Source: JAUWVG01 sp964633715
Lineage (GTDB): Bacteria > Acidobacteriota > Aminicenantia > Aminicenantales > Aminicenantaceae
NCBI GenBank assembly: GCA_964633715.1
Contig: CAZWHQ010000003.1
Location: 62,001 to 126,000 of the forward strand
Length of the DNA stretch: 64,000 nucleotides
Direction: 5' to 3'
The notes beneath the pieces are model-generated. The model had not been told where the DNA came from, made no database searches, and worked only from the letters and a program-made list of their open reading frames with translations. This document shows, one piece after another, positions 26,210-35,126 of this stretch (the first letter of the stretch is position 1; each line of letters opens with the position of its first letter). Made by a program: the position numbers and the translations under genes.

Positions 26210-26845
26210 ATGAGTGAAGAAAATCTTAAAGAGAAAAGACTGAGGATGGTCGAGGAGCAGATCACAGCGAGGGGGATCAAGGATAAGAGAGTGCTTGCGG
26301 CCATGGAAAAGGTGCCGCGGCATAAATTTGTCCCTGATAAGATCAGGTTTCACGCCTATAATGATGAACCCCTCTCGATTGGTGAAGGCCAAACAATATC
26401 ACAGCCCTACATTGTCGCTTATATGACAGAGGTCCTCCAATTGGAGGAGGATATAAAAGTCCTCGAAATCGGAACTGGATCAGGCTACCAGACAGCTATT
26501 CTGGCTGAGATTGTCAAAGACATTTATTCTGTAGAGATCATTGAAAGCCTTTCAAAAAAAAGCCAAATCATCTTGAAGGAATTAGGATATACAAATATAA
26601 AGTTTAAAATCGGAAATGGATCATATGGATGGAAAGAGTTTGCTCCTTTTGATGCCATCATTGTCACGGCCGCACCGCGCTCAATCCCTCAACCTCTTCA
26701 AGAACAGTTGTCCATTGGAGGAAAGCTTGTTGTTCCCGTAGGGGAAACATTTCAGGACCTCATGCTTATAGTGAGAAATCAAAAAGGATTCACAGAAAAA
26801 AAACTTATATCCGTGCGGTTTGTTCCGTTAGTTTCAACGCATTAA
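26210..26845 (+). CDS. pcm: Protein-L-isoaspartate O-methyltransferase
   Basis: Pcm repairs isoaspartyl residues in aged proteins using SAM. The 211-residue protein has the family motif GQTISQPYIVAYMTE and the SAM-binding LEIGTGSGYQTAIL, with VTAAPRSIPQPL after it. Length is normal. It follows proS by 43 bases that contain a small GACTA/TAGTC hairpin, and is 4 bases before the DUF192 gene, so the two are co-transcribed. There is no signal peptide, so it acts in the cytosol. Confidence 0.95.
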   Translation: MSEENLKEKRLRMVEEQITARGIKDKRVLAAMEKVPRHKFVPDKIRFHAYNDEPLSIGEGQTISQPYIVAYMTEVLQLEEDIKVLEIGTGSGYQTAILAEIVKDIYSVEIIESLSKKSQIILKELGYTNIKFKIGNGSYGWKEFAPFDAIIVTAAPRSIPQPLQEQLSIGGKLVVPVGETFQDLMLIVRNQKGFTEKKLISVRFVPLVSTH

Positions 26846-26849
26846 TAAT

Positions 26850-27284
26850 ATGAAAAGAAATACAGTTGTTGTATTATTGCTGATTCTGGTTTTTATGTCT
26901 TTGGGATCAAAAGGGAGCTATATACGCATTTTTTTTCCCAATGGAGATACAATTATTGCTGACTTGGCAAAAACCGAAGAAGATCGCATGCGGGGACTCA
27001 TGTTCAGGAAAACACTCAATGATGATCAGGGAATGCTGTTTGTCTTTGAAAAGGAAGGACTTTATTCTTTCTGGATGAAGAACATGAATTTTGCCATCGA
27101 CATCATCTGGTTGGACAACTTTAAGAGGATCGTTCATCTCGAACGTGAGGTCCCACCCTGCGAAAAAGATCCTTGTCCTTCTTATGTCACGGTTCTTCCT
27201 GCAAAATATGTGCTTGAGTTAAAAGCCGGAAGTATAGAAAAGCGGAAGCTCAAACTATATGACCAAATCGATTTCATTCAATGA
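26850..27284 (+). CDS. DUF192 family exported protein
   Basis: The 144-residue protein has a short N-terminal signal-like segment (MKRNTVVVLLLILVFMSLG) and a DUF192 domain: LAKTEEDRMRGLMFRK, GMLFVFEKEGLYSFWMKNM and ELKAGSIEKRKLK. The function of the family is unknown; members are usually extracytoplasmic. It starts 4 bases after pcm and ends convergently with the gene at 27305. Confidence 0.88.
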   Translation: MKRNTVVVLLLILVFMSLGSKGSYIRIFFPNGDTIIADLAKTEEDRMRGLMFRKTLNDDQGMLFVFEKEGLYSFWMKNMNFAIDIIWLDNFKRIVHLEREVPPCEKDPCPSYVTVLPAKYVLELKAGSIEKRKLKLYDQIDFIQ

Positions 27285-27304
27285 TTGAGGCCAGGCCCCA
27301 ATCC

Positions 27305-27814
27305 TTAGCGGATTTCGAAATCCATCACTTTTGTGACAGATTCACCCCGCAGCCTGTCCTTTAAAACAGCCTTAAATTTGTATTTCCCAGGGGGAATGGA
27401 TCCATCGAAGTCGAGGCTGTTTTGAGCAAATACATCAATCACAGGTTGATTAGCCCGATGGTGAAACTCGAGAAAGTCAAACCACTCTGATATAACAGTT
27501 CCGTCCTGATTCAAGAGGGCCATATCCTGTGTATACCAAATTTCATAAATTCCATCCTCTATTTTAGTGAAAATATTGAGGGGTTCATAGTAGATAAGGA
27601 GGGTTCCTGTTGTTCCGATAATGGATTCAGAGAGGGGAGCATAGGATCCAAAAGTGACAATTGAAGAGCAAAGAGTGAAATTTTGGAAATCCAATTCTCC
27701 ATTATTTTGCAGTTCGATAATTTGTTCTTTGAGTTTCCTTATCTCATTCTGCTGGCCAGTGGCTCCTGAAAAAAAGAGGAGGGCAACAAAGGTCAAAATC
27801 AAAAGTTTTTTCAT
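27305..27814 (-). CDS. Exported protein of unknown function
   Basis: I do not recognise this 169-residue protein. It begins with a signal peptide (MKKLLILTFVALLFFSGATG), then a short helix (EIRKLKEQIIELQNNGEL) and a beta-rich region with LLIYYEPLNIFTKIEDGIYEIWYTQ cut by no obvious domain border. IPPGKYKFKAVLKDR near the end resembles an immunoglobulin-like extracellular fold. Its ATG overlaps the lpxB stop (ATGA), so it is translated with lpxB. No cysteine pattern or lipobox is present. Confidence 0.6.
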   Translation of the reverse strand: MKKLLILTFVALLFFSGATGQQNEIRKLKEQIIELQNNGELDFQNFTLCSSIVTFGSYAPLSESIIGTTGTLLIYYEPLNIFTKIEDGIYEIWYTQDMALLNQDGTVISEWFDFLEFHHRANQPVIDVFAQNSLDFDGSIPPGKYKFKAVLKDRLRGESVTKVMDFEIR

Positions 27815-28950
27815 TGTTCAGTTTCTCCTGTAAGTTTAGCTAATTCTAAGGCCACATTTTGGGGAGCGTTTTTTTCTCCAAGTTGGTCTTTGATTTTTTT
27901 AAATTGACGGATCATTTTTTCCTGTTTGTGTTGGGATCCAAGGATATTTTGGGTTTCTTTGAAAATATTATCGGGAGTAAATTTATTTTGGATCAGTTCA
28001 GGAACAACTTCAACACCGGCCAGAATATTGACAATGCTGTAATTTTTCAACTTCAAGAGGTGGATTCCAAGAAAATATGTCACTGAGGACAGCCTGTAAA
28101 ATGCGAGAAAGGGAGTTTCTAAAAGCGCCAATTCTAAATTGGCGGTGCCGCAGGACGATAGGGCCATGTCACTGTAGGCCATAGCGTCATAGGGATCCTC
28201 TGAAAGAGCTATAATGTTATTCAAATTGGACGGGATATGCTTGATCACAAGATCTTTGTCCAAATTTTTTGCGAGATTGAGGATGAACTGAACATTCATA
28301 TTTTGGTTGATTTTTTTTATGGCGTTTATAAGGACTGGCATGTGATATCTGACTTCTGTACTCCGGCTTCCCGGAAGGACACATACAATGGTCTTTTCAG
28401 GATTTATCCCATGTTTTTTGAGAAAATCTAAACGGGACATAGAAACATAAATTTTTTTAGCAAGGGGATGGCCAACATATACCGACGGAATATCGTGTTT
28501 TTTATAAATGTCTTCCTCGAAAGGGAATATGAGCATCATTTTTTTTACAAATTTTTTAATGATTTTCAACCGCCACTTTCTCCAAACCCAGACAGTGGGA
28601 CTTATATAATAGAGAACGGGAACGGACAATCCCTTTAATTTTTTGGCCAGACGCAGATTAAAATCAGGAGAGTCGATCAAAACTGCAGCGACAGGTTTTC
28701 TTTTATTCACTTCATTTATAATGGAGTTGAAGATTTTTTTTACGCGAGGGATATGTGACAAGACCTCCAAAATTCCAACAAGTGCTAAGTCCTGAACAGA
28801 ATAAAGAAGCTGAACACCTTGGTGCTCCATCTGACTTCCCCCGATACCGAAGAATTCGCTCTGAGAGTATTTTTTTTTGTACTCTTTTACGAGTTCCGCA
28901 CCATATCTGTCACCTGAATTTTCGCCGGCAATAATGAGCACAGTGTTCAT
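27811..28950 (-). CDS. lpxB: Lipid-A-disaccharide synthase
   Basis: LpxB joins UDP-diacylglucosamine and lipid X to form the lipid A disaccharide on the inner face of the inner membrane. The 379-residue protein has AGENSGDRYGAELV at the start, YYISPTVWVWRKWR in the middle and CVLPGSRSTEVRYHMP and SSCGTANLELAL in the C-terminal half, all LpxB hallmarks. Length is normal. Its ATG overlaps the stop of the third pseudopilin gene. It shows that the organism makes lipid A. Other lpx genes are not in the window. Confidence 0.95.
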   Translation of the reverse strand: MNTVLIIAGENSGDRYGAELVKEYKKKYSQSEFFGIGGSQMEHQGVQLLYSVQDLALVGILEVLSHIPRVKKIFNSIINEVNKRKPVAAVLIDSPDFNLRLAKKLKGLSVPVLYYISPTVWVWRKWRLKIIKKFVKKMMLIFPFEEDIYKKHDIPSVYVGHPLAKKIYVSMSRLDFLKKHGINPEKTIVCVLPGSRSTEVRYHMPVLINAIKKINQNMNVQFILNLAKNLDKDLVIKHIPSNLNNIIALSEDPYDAMAYSDMALSSCGTANLELALLETPFLAFYRLSSVTYFLGIHLLKLKNYSIVNILAGVEVVPELIQNKFTPDNIFKETQNILGSQHKQEKMIRQFKKIKDQLGEKNAPQNVALELAKLTGETEQ

Positions 28951-29498
28951 TAATCTCTTTCTTCCTGACCAAAATAGATGATTTCAGGCATATTTTTAGG
29001 GTCCTGCCCAAAGAAAAAAAGCCATTGGTCATAGGATTCCTGTTCATTATATATTTTTATTGATTTCTGTGTCGAAGCACTCACGACTCCAATAATCTGC
29101 GCATTGTTAATAGCTCCGAGCAGACTGGATGGAACAACAAGGACTCTCTGGAGTGGCCCTTTTCGTTTTGCTGAAATTCCCTGATAGGTCACAATAACAT
29201 TCCATTCGCCATGCCTTGTCATAGGATCTGTATAAAGGCGCCTGATGCATTTTTCTTCTATCAATTCGTCCATTGTTTTGGGAAAAGTTCCTGGTTTTTT
29301 CAACTGGAAGAGGCGGATGGCTTCAACGTACTGTTTTCCGCGAAAGAGGAGTTCTTCCTCCTTTTCTCTCTGTATTTGAGTTTGCCAGACCGGCACTGCG
29401 ACCAAAAGACCAATAATCAATACAGATACGGCAAAAAGGAGAATGATAAGAGTATAACCTGAAGAAAAAGTTTCGATGTCCTGGCTTTTAGTTACCAT
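28950..29498 (-). CDS. Type II secretion-type pseudopilin lacking Glu+5
   Basis: From ATG 29498 the protein has 182 residues. A prepilin-like leader ends at Gly14, followed by YTLIILLFAVSVLIIGLL, so the processed protein would have Ile rather than Glu at position +5. The lack of Glu+5 is typical of the tip pseudopilin GspK. The middle (GKQYVEAIRLFQLKKPG, then DPMTRHGEWNVI) is GspG-like. It overlaps the preceding pseudopilin by a few bases and the lpxB start. It may cap a pseudopilus (inference). A longer frame to 29621 has no basis. Confidence 0.75.
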   Translation of the reverse strand: MVTKSQDIETFSSGYTLIILLFAVSVLIIGLLVAVPVWQTQIQREKEEELLFRGKQYVEAIRLFQLKKPGTFPKTMDELIEEKCIRRLYTDPMTRHGEWNVIVTYQGISAKRKGPLQRVLVVPSSLLGAINNAQIIGVVSASTQKSIKIYNEQESYDQWLFFFGQDPKNMPEIIYFGQEERD

Positions 29499-29911
29499 GT
29501 ACTGAAAACAGTTCCGTCCGTTGCTGTTCGTTCTGAACCGGAACGCACATCGACAATCCCTGGAATTTCCATCCCTGAAAGCATGTCTTCCGGCATGAGT
29601 ATCTCCGGAACGACGATCCATGTTTCAGTGGATTGAGTAATAGGATCCACGGGAATTTCCCGAAGGTAACCTTCATCGACCAGTGTCTGCAGAGATGCGG
29701 GGTATTTCATCTTATCTGTGTAATATTGATTAATGAGAGTTCTCATAACATATAAATCTTCCTTTAGGACAGCTTCACGCGCTCGCCGTGTTCCGGTTTG
29801 GTATTGTGGAAGAGCCAGGCCAACTAAAATTCCTATAAGCGTGAAGACAATGATGAGTTCGATAAGAGTAAAACCTTTTTGAGACTGTTTGAAAGGTCTT
29901 TTTTTTTTCAA
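29492..29911 (-). CDS. Type II secretion-type pseudopilin (GspG-like)
   Basis: The start is taken as TTG 29911, 5 bases after the previous stop, giving 139 residues and the usual short basic leader (MKKKRPFKQSQKG). The cleavage and membrane segment GFTLIELIIVFTLIGILVG is standard. LREIPVDPITQSTETWIV resembles the calcium-loop region of GspG. An ATG at 29941 overlapping the upstream gene is an alternative. It belongs to a run of three pseudopilin genes downstream of pnp; no other type II secretion gene is in the window. Confidence 0.8.
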   Translation of the reverse strand: MKKKRPFKQSQKGFTLIELIIVFTLIGILVGLALPQYQTGTRRAREAVLKEDLYVMRTLINQYYTDKMKYPASLQTLVDEGYLREIPVDPITQSTETWIVVPEILMPEDMLSGMEIPGIVDVRSGSERTATDGTVFSTW

Positions 29912-29915
29912 TGCC

Positions 29916-30398
29916 CTACCACTCCCTGTATTTGGACCCATCGAGTGCAATTCCAGGGCTTTTTGTGTAGACATCATACACATTTTCTCCTCCCCATACA
30001 TCGGAATCCAGATCATCCTGGTAAGATCTCAATCCCCATTCTAGAGAATTTGTCATGGGATCTTTGGGGATTCTGCGCAAAAATTTTTGAATTCTTACGA
30101 CTTCGGTCCCCTCCACTGATTCTGTGATTTCAATGCCTTCTACAAGGATATCAAGATTAGGAGGATAACCTTCTGTTTCTTCATCAAATTCGAATTTCTT
30201 CTCATCGGCCATCTTTTTGTACGCATCAAATGCCTCTCTGAGCAGTCTGAGATTCCTTCTTAATTCAATTTCCTTTTGACGTTTGACGGTAAATTTAACC
30301 AGAGGAAGTGCTGCACCTGCCAGAATGGCCACAATAGTGAGGGTTACAAGCATTTCAATGAGAGTAAACCCCCGATCTTTTTGTCTGAATATCTTCAT
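29916..30398 (-). CDS. Type II secretion-type pseudopilin (GspG-like)
   Basis: The 160-residue protein has a seven-residue basic leader, then the prepilin site DRGFTLIEMLVTLTIVAIL with Glu+5. The C-terminal half (FLRRIPKDPMTNSLEWGLRS, then VYDVYTKSPGIALDGSKY) is very like the major pseudopilin GspG, including the Trp-Gly and Asp-Gly-Ser loops. It lies 24 bases after pnp and may be read through from the rpsO-pnp promoter. It is the first of three pseudopilin genes. Confidence 0.85.
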   Translation of the reverse strand: MKIFRQKDRGFTLIEMLVTLTIVAILAGAALPLVKFTVKRQKEIELRRNLRLLREAFDAYKKMADEKKFEFDEETEGYPPNLDILVEGIEITESVEGTEVVRIQKFLRRIPKDPMTNSLEWGLRSYQDDLDSDVWGGENVYDVYTKSPGIALDGSKYREW

Positions 30399-30422
30399 CT
30401 CTGCCGTTATAAACGCTTGAGA

Positions 30423-32591
30423 TTAATGTCTATTCTTATCATTCCTATTTCGATAAGAATGAGGTCTTGAATCCCTTGAGCGGTCGTTAAAGCTTTCGTT
30501 ATGGCGAGGTCGTTCCTCCAGAGCTTTTTTGCTTACTCTGACTTTGTTGTTTTCGTCGATCGAAATGACTTTAACTCGGATGGCATCACCCAACCTCATC
30601 ACGTCTCTAACATTTTGAGTGTGTTGGTGGGCAATTTCGGAAATATGCAGCAGGCCAACAACGTTGGGAAGTATTTCAATAAAAGCTCCGTAATCCTCAA
30701 TCCGGATGACTTTCCCTGTATAATCTTTTCCAATCTCAGCTTCTACAGTAATGTCTCGGATCATCTCTTTGGCTTTTTCTGCCGCGGAAGAATCGACAGA
30801 TGCAATCGTGATTTTACCGGACTCATCGATATCGATTTTAGCTTTTGTTTCGGCAATGATTTTTTTGATGATTTTTCCCGCCGGTCCAATCACATCTCCT
30901 ACTTTTTCCGGATTGATAAAAATGTTGATCATACGGGGTGCATAGGGGGAAATGTCTGGACGGGATTCTGGGATGGTTTCTCTCATTTTTTCAATAACTT
31001 TCAATCGAGCCAATCGAGCTTTTTCTACGGCTTCTTTAAGCACATCTATAGAAAGATGCGGAATTTTTAAATCCATTTGGATGGATGTGATTCCTTTTTC
31101 AGAACCGGCAACTTTGAGATCCATGTCTCCCAAGTGATCTTCAAGACCGGCAATGTCCGTAAGGATTGCATAGCGGTCGCCTTCTTTAACCAATCCCATA
31201 GCCATTCCAGCAATGATGGACGGCATAGGAACGCCCGCATCCATGAGTGAAAGAACCCCTCCACAAACAGTGGCCATTGAAGAGGATCCGTTCGATTCCA
31301 GAATGTCGGAGACAATTCTTATGGTGTAGGGGAACTCTTCTTCATCCGGGATGGATGGCATGATAGATTTTTCCGCTAAAGCACCATGTCCGATTTCCCG
31401 GCGGCCTGGACCTCTGAGAAAAGACACTTCTCCAACGCTAAAGGGAGGAAAGTTATAGTGGAGCATGAACCTTTTATCTGCCTGCTCGATCAATCCGTCG
31501 ACTCGTTGGATATCTTCAAAGGTTCCGAGTGTAACTGTAGCGAGGCACTGGGTTTCTCCACGTGTAAAGAGTGCAGATCCGTGTGTGCGAGGAAGAATGC
31601 CCACTTCGATGGAGATAGGCCGGATTTCGTCGAAAGCTCTTCCGTCGACTCGTTTTTGATCTTCGATAATCAGTTTTCGGACCAAATTCTTTTGAATGGC
31701 ATAGAAGATGTCTTTTGTCTTGCTGGTTTCCTCAATATCTTCTTCAGGTATTTTTTCCAGCAAGGATTCAAGGATTGCGTTTGTCTTTTCATCTTTTCCC
31801 CTTTTCGTTCCAGGAGCCTGAATGGCTTCTAATAGGGAAGAGGAGATGGCTCCCTCTATGCGATTGTACATATTTAAATCGATCTCCTTAGCCTTGAATT
31901 CACGTTTATTAATATCGAGCTGGCTGAATAGATTCTTCTGCAGGTTGATGATCTCAAGTATTTTGGTCTGGGCTAAAGTTGTCGCTTGAATGATTTTCTC
32001 TTCCTCAACTTCAGCGCACGCTGCCTCCATCATGACTACTCCCTCTTCCGTGCCTACAACGATCATATCAAGAGGGCTGTTTTCAAGTTGGCTTCTCGTT
32101 GGGTTGATGACATATTCATCGTTGATATAACCAACTTTGACGGCGCCAATTGGGGTTGAGAATGGGATGTCTGAAAAATAAAGCGCCACCGAAGCGCCAA
32201 TTATTCCGAGAGTGTCGGATTCATTTTCAATGTCGGCAGATAAGAGAAATGCGACTATCTGAGTGTCGTTAAAATATCCATCTGGAAACAGTGTCCGAAT
32301 GGGTCTGTCAATCATCCGGCTGATGAGGATCTCTCTCTCTGAAGGTCTCCCTTCTCTTTTAAAAAAACCTCCGGGGATTTTTCCAGCAGCGTATGTGTTT
32401 TCGCGATAGTCGACGATAAGAGGAAAAAAAGGTTTTGGTTCTTTTGCTTCCTTTTTTGATGTGGCCGTTACGAGCATTATTGTCTCGCCGTATCGGATAA
32501 AGGCGGACCCATCTGCTTGTTTCGCCATTTTCCCGAATTCGATAGAGAGGGTTCTATTGTTGATTTCTAGGTCGATTTTATGAACAGGCAT
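30423..32591 (-). CDS. pnp: Polyribonucleotide nucleotidyltransferase (PNPase)
   Basis: PNPase degrades RNA 3' to 5' by phosphorolysis. The 722-residue protein has two RNase PH cores (RYGETIMLVTATSKK; RTHGSALFTRGETQCLATVTLG), an alpha-helical linker, a KH domain (PEKVGDVIGPAGKIIKKI) and an S1 domain (GKDYTGKVIRIEDYGAFIEI), with a basic Arg/Asn tail. The ATG at 32591 follows AGAGGA. It is 21 bases after rpsO, the usual bacterial arrangement, and both probably share the promoter near 32.95 kb. Confidence 0.97.
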   Translation of the reverse strand: MPVHKIDLEINNRTLSIEFGKMAKQADGSAFIRYGETIMLVTATSKKEAKEPKPFFPLIVDYRENTYAAGKIPGGFFKREGRPSEREILISRMIDRPIRTLFPDGYFNDTQIVAFLLSADIENESDTLGIIGASVALYFSDIPFSTPIGAVKVGYINDEYVINPTRSQLENSPLDMIVVGTEEGVVMMEAACAEVEEEKIIQATTLAQTKILEIINLQKNLFSQLDINKREFKAKEIDLNMYNRIEGAISSSLLEAIQAPGTKRGKDEKTNAILESLLEKIPEEDIEETSKTKDIFYAIQKNLVRKLIIEDQKRVDGRAFDEIRPISIEVGILPRTHGSALFTRGETQCLATVTLGTFEDIQRVDGLIEQADKRFMLHYNFPPFSVGEVSFLRGPGRREIGHGALAEKSIMPSIPDEEEFPYTIRIVSDILESNGSSSMATVCGGVLSLMDAGVPMPSIIAGMAMGLVKEGDRYAILTDIAGLEDHLGDMDLKVAGSEKGITSIQMDLKIPHLSIDVLKEAVEKARLARLKVIEKMRETIPESRPDISPYAPRMINIFINPEKVGDVIGPAGKIIKKIIAETKAKIDIDESGKITIASVDSSAAEKAKEMIRDITVEAEIGKDYTGKVIRIEDYGAFIEILPNVVGLLHISEIAHQHTQNVRDVMRLGDAIRVKVISIDENNKVRVSKKALEERPRHNESFNDRSRDSRPHSYRNRNDKNRH

Positions 32592-32612
32592 GTTATCCTC
32601 TTGAACTAGGTG

Positions 32613-32879
32613 CTACTTTCTGAGCTTGAGCTTTTTGATCAAGCTTTCATATCGCTTGATATCTTGTTTTTTTAAATATCCAAGCAGCCTTTTCCTCTGT
32701 CCAACCATTTTCATGAGGCCTGTTTTTGAATGGTAGTCTTTTTTATGAGTGTCAAAATGCGTACTTAAATTATTGATTCTGTTTGTGAGCAAAGCAACCT
32801 GCACTTCTGGTGATCCCGTATCTTTTGGATTCACCATGTGGTCTTTGATGATCTTTGTTTTTTCCTCTTTGTTCAGCAC
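32613..32879 (-). CDS. rpsO: 30S ribosomal protein S15
   Basis: The 88-residue length fits the family. DTGSPEVQVALLTNRI, LSTHFDTHKKDYHS and GLMKMVGQRKRLLGYLKK are diagnostic for S15, which binds 16S rRNA early in 30S assembly. The GTG start at 32879 has AGGAG 9 bases upstream. It is followed directly by pnp. The leader of about 57 bases could hold an autoregulatory structure, as S15 leaders often do, but I did not identify one. Confidence 0.97.
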   Translation of the reverse strand: MLNKEEKTKIIKDHMVNPKDTGSPEVQVALLTNRINNLSTHFDTHKKDYHSKTGLMKMVGQRKRLLGYLKKQDIKRYESLIKKLKLRK

Positions 32880-32942
32880 CTGTATCTTCTCCTTTTTTAT
32901 TTTTTATCTGTCCTTGTTGACTTTATTACTAATTTTTTCAAT

Positions 32943-32971
32943 ATGATACCAAAAAATCTGAAATATGTAAA
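32943..32971 (-). promoter_or_regulatory. Promoter of rpsO-pnp
   Basis: On the minus strand TTTACA (32971-32966) and TATCAT (32948-32943), each 5/6 to consensus, are exactly 17 bases apart. Transcription would start near 32936, about 57 bases before the rpsO GTG. Confidence 0.6.
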
Positions 32972-33013
32972 TCTCGTGCTGGGCCAAGGATTCTCACTTT
33001 AAGATGTTTTTCA

Positions 33014-33029
33014 AAGGAGAATCCTCCTT
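33014..33029 (-). terminator. Hairpin after the Lys/Glu-rich gene
   Basis: AAGGAG and CTCCTT form a 6-bp stem with a 4-base loop just after the stop at 33038. An alternative 8-bp pairing, GGATTCTC (32988-32995) with GAGAATCC (33017-33024), overlaps it. No T run follows, so termination is uncertain. Confidence 0.3.
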
Positions 33030-33037
33030 ATTGGGAT

Positions 33038-33676
33038 TTAGGAAGAAAGAGTTTTTTTCCTCTTCAAGAGCTGGCGAGCATAACTGGAGTCGAAACCACC
33101 TTGATGTTCTTTAACAGTTTTTAATTTTTGTTCAATTTCTTCCAGGGTCATTTTGTTGATCTTTTTCTTCCTAGGAAGCGAGGACGGGGGAACTTCGGCC
33201 TCTGTCTCGGGTTCTTTGGATATTTCTTTTTTTGTCTCGGTTTTTTTGTCTTCCTCATCAGTTTTTGGTTCTTCTTCTTTTGTTTCTTCTGTGGGTTCCT
33301 TTTCAGCCTTCTCTTTGACGTCTTCCTGAGTCTTTTCTGGTGGAGTTTTATCTTTTTTTGGTTCCTCGGTTATTTTTTCTTCAAGAACCTCTTCCTTGCT
33401 CTTCTCTTTGTCTTTAGTTTCAGTTTTGTCCTCAGTTTTCTCCTTAATTTTTTCCTCTTTTTTATCTATTTCTTCTTTTTTTGGATCGGGGGATTTATCA
33501 GACAGTTTTTTTTCTTCTTTTTTTTCGCCGTCTTTTCCAAGTCGGGTGGTCTTTTTTTTCTTGTCTTCTTTTTTGGATTTAGCTGTTGTTTTTTCCTTTT
33601 TTGTGTTTTTATTGTCCTTACCGGATTCAGTTTTGAGTTCTTTTGTCTCAGTGACTTCTTTTTTCTCTTCAGCCAT
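33038..33676 (-). CDS. Lys/Glu-rich low-complexity protein with conserved C-terminal module
   Basis: The 212-residue protein is about three-quarters Lys, Glu, Asp and Thr without order (about residues 1-165), likely disordered. The last 45 residues are different: KKINKMTLEEIEQKLKTV then GGFDSSYARQLLKRKK, which reads like a folded helical unit and resembles short proteins I recall from spirochaetes. The ATG follows GAGGAC. It sits upstream of rpsO-pnp on the same strand. The function is unknown; RNA or ribosome association is a guess from the charge and position. The long opposite-strand frame here is a shadow. Confidence 0.7.
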   Translation of the reverse strand: MAEEKKEVTETKELKTESGKDNKNTKKEKTTAKSKKEDKKKKTTRLGKDGEKKEEKKLSDKSPDPKKEEIDKKEEKIKEKTEDKTETKDKEKSKEEVLEEKITEEPKKDKTPPEKTQEDVKEKAEKEPTEETKEEEPKTDEEDKKTETKKEISKEPETEAEVPPSSLPRKKKINKMTLEEIEQKLKTVKEHQGGFDSSYARQLLKRKKTLSS

Positions 33677-33844
33677 TTTATGTCCTCGTATTAGTTTTTA
33701 TACAACCTTTACTTTATAAATTCGATAACCACCGTAGCTTAACAGAAAATGAGTCGAAAATAAACTGTTTCATTAGGAAAGAGAGAGACTGAAGGATGTT
33801 CCTGAATCTGGACTATCGTTGCTAATTTTAGTAAGCTTGGGCAC

Positions 33845-35122
33845 ATGTATTTTTTGTATTCTTTTGTTTTGACGCTCTCATGTGTTTTCTACTTTCCACT
33901 TTATTTTTTCAAACTGAAAGTTGCGAAAGGAGAGAGTCTGTATCTGAAAGAAAGGCTCGGGATGACCTTGCCACCAAATAGTCACACAGAGAGATCAGTG
34001 TGGATTCATGCTGTTTCTGTTGGAGAGGTTCTCTCTCTTCAAAAACTGATCCGGGATCTAAAAGAGAGGCATCCGGAGTTCAAAATCTATTTTTCTTCCT
34101 TAACAAACACCGGCCTTCGGATTGCTCAGGAAAGACTTGTTGGAGTAGAAAAAGTCTTTTTTATTCCTCTTGATTTTCGTTGGATAGTCAAGAAGTTTTT
34201 CCGAATTCTCAAGCCGGAATATTTTATTCTTGCCGAGTCGGAATTTTGGCCCAATCTGTTGAGAGAGGCGAAAAAACACACAAAAGGTGTCCTCCTGATC
34301 AATGGGAGAATATCTGCACAGTCATTTAAAAGGTATTTCAGATTCCGGTTTTTCTTCAGAAGAATTTTGAAAAACATTGATTATTTTTCAGTGCAGACAG
34401 AAAGAGAAAAGAATTGTCTTGAAAAAATCGGAGTCCAAAAAAACTGTATTGAAGTTTCAGGGAATCTAAAAACAGAAGTTGTCCTTCCTTCATTTACTGA
34501 AATAGAGGTTGATCAATACAAAGAGAATCTAAATATTTTCAAAGGCAACAAGGTTATCCTGGCTGGAAGCACACGAAAGGGTGAAGAAGAAAAATTGATA
34601 GAGGCTTTTGCTCAAGCTCGAAAAGAAAAAGAAAACATAGTTTTTATCCTGGCCCCCCGGCATCCTGAAAGAGCAAGGGAAATAGAAGAACTGTTACAAA
34701 AGTTTTCTTTTAAGGTCAAGCGTCGATCAGAAATTAAATCAGATCAAACTTGGGATGTGCTCATTCTTGACGCCCTGGGAGAATTATCACGGCTCTATTC
34801 TCTGTGTGATATCGCATTTATTGGAGGAAGTTTGATCCCCTGGGGAGGACAGAATTTGCTTGAACCAGCCTTTTATGGTAAACCCATCTTTTTTGGACCT
34901 CATATGGAAAATTTCAAAGAACTTGCCGACAGGTTTGTCCAAGACGATGCCGCTCGGGTCGTAAAGACACCAGAGGATGTAAAACAAATTTTTCTTCTTT
35001 CTGATAATGAGGAGACGCTGAAAATGGGGGGAAAGGCCCGAGAACTTCTCAGTCAATTTCAAGGAGTGACGGAAAGAACTCTGAATAGAATCGACATCTT
35101 TATAAAAAAGGATAATATATAA
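33845..35122 (+). CDS. waaA: 3-deoxy-D-manno-octulosonic acid (KDO) transferase
   Basis: WaaA adds KDO to lipid A precursor. The 425-residue protein has an N-terminal membrane anchor (about residues 1-20), VWIHAVSVGEVLSLQKLIR with the acidic catalytic residue, LINGRISAQSFKRY and, in the C-terminal half, LAPRHPERAREIEELL and GGSLIPWGGQNLLEPAF. Length is normal. No clear ribosome binding site precedes the ATG. A PAP2 phosphatase follows 4 bases downstream. Whether it adds one or two KDO units cannot be told. Confidence 0.95.
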   Translation: MYFLYSFVLTLSCVFYFPLYFFKLKVAKGESLYLKERLGMTLPPNSHTERSVWIHAVSVGEVLSLQKLIRDLKERHPEFKIYFSSLTNTGLRIAQERLVGVEKVFFIPLDFRWIVKKFFRILKPEYFILAESEFWPNLLREAKKHTKGVLLINGRISAQSFKRYFRFRFFFRRILKNIDYFSVQTEREKNCLEKIGVQKNCIEVSGNLKTEVVLPSFTEIEVDQYKENLNIFKGNKVILAGSTRKGEEEKLIEAFAQARKEKENIVFILAPRHPERAREIEELLQKFSFKVKRRSEIKSDQTWDVLILDALGELSRLYSLCDIAFIGGSLIPWGGQNLLEPAFYGKPIFFGPHMENFKELADRFVQDDAARVVKTPEDVKQIFLLSDNEETLKMGGKARELLSQFQGVTERTLNRIDIFIKKDNI

Positions 35123-35126
35123 TCAC

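Noticed and set aside
33128..33694. Long opposite-strand frame over the Lys/Glu-rich gene (188 codons, rich in Phe)
   Set aside because: It is the mirror of a Lys/Glu-rich frame; Phe and Ser runs are what AAG/GAA codons give on the other strand. It has no ribosome binding site or recognisable motif.
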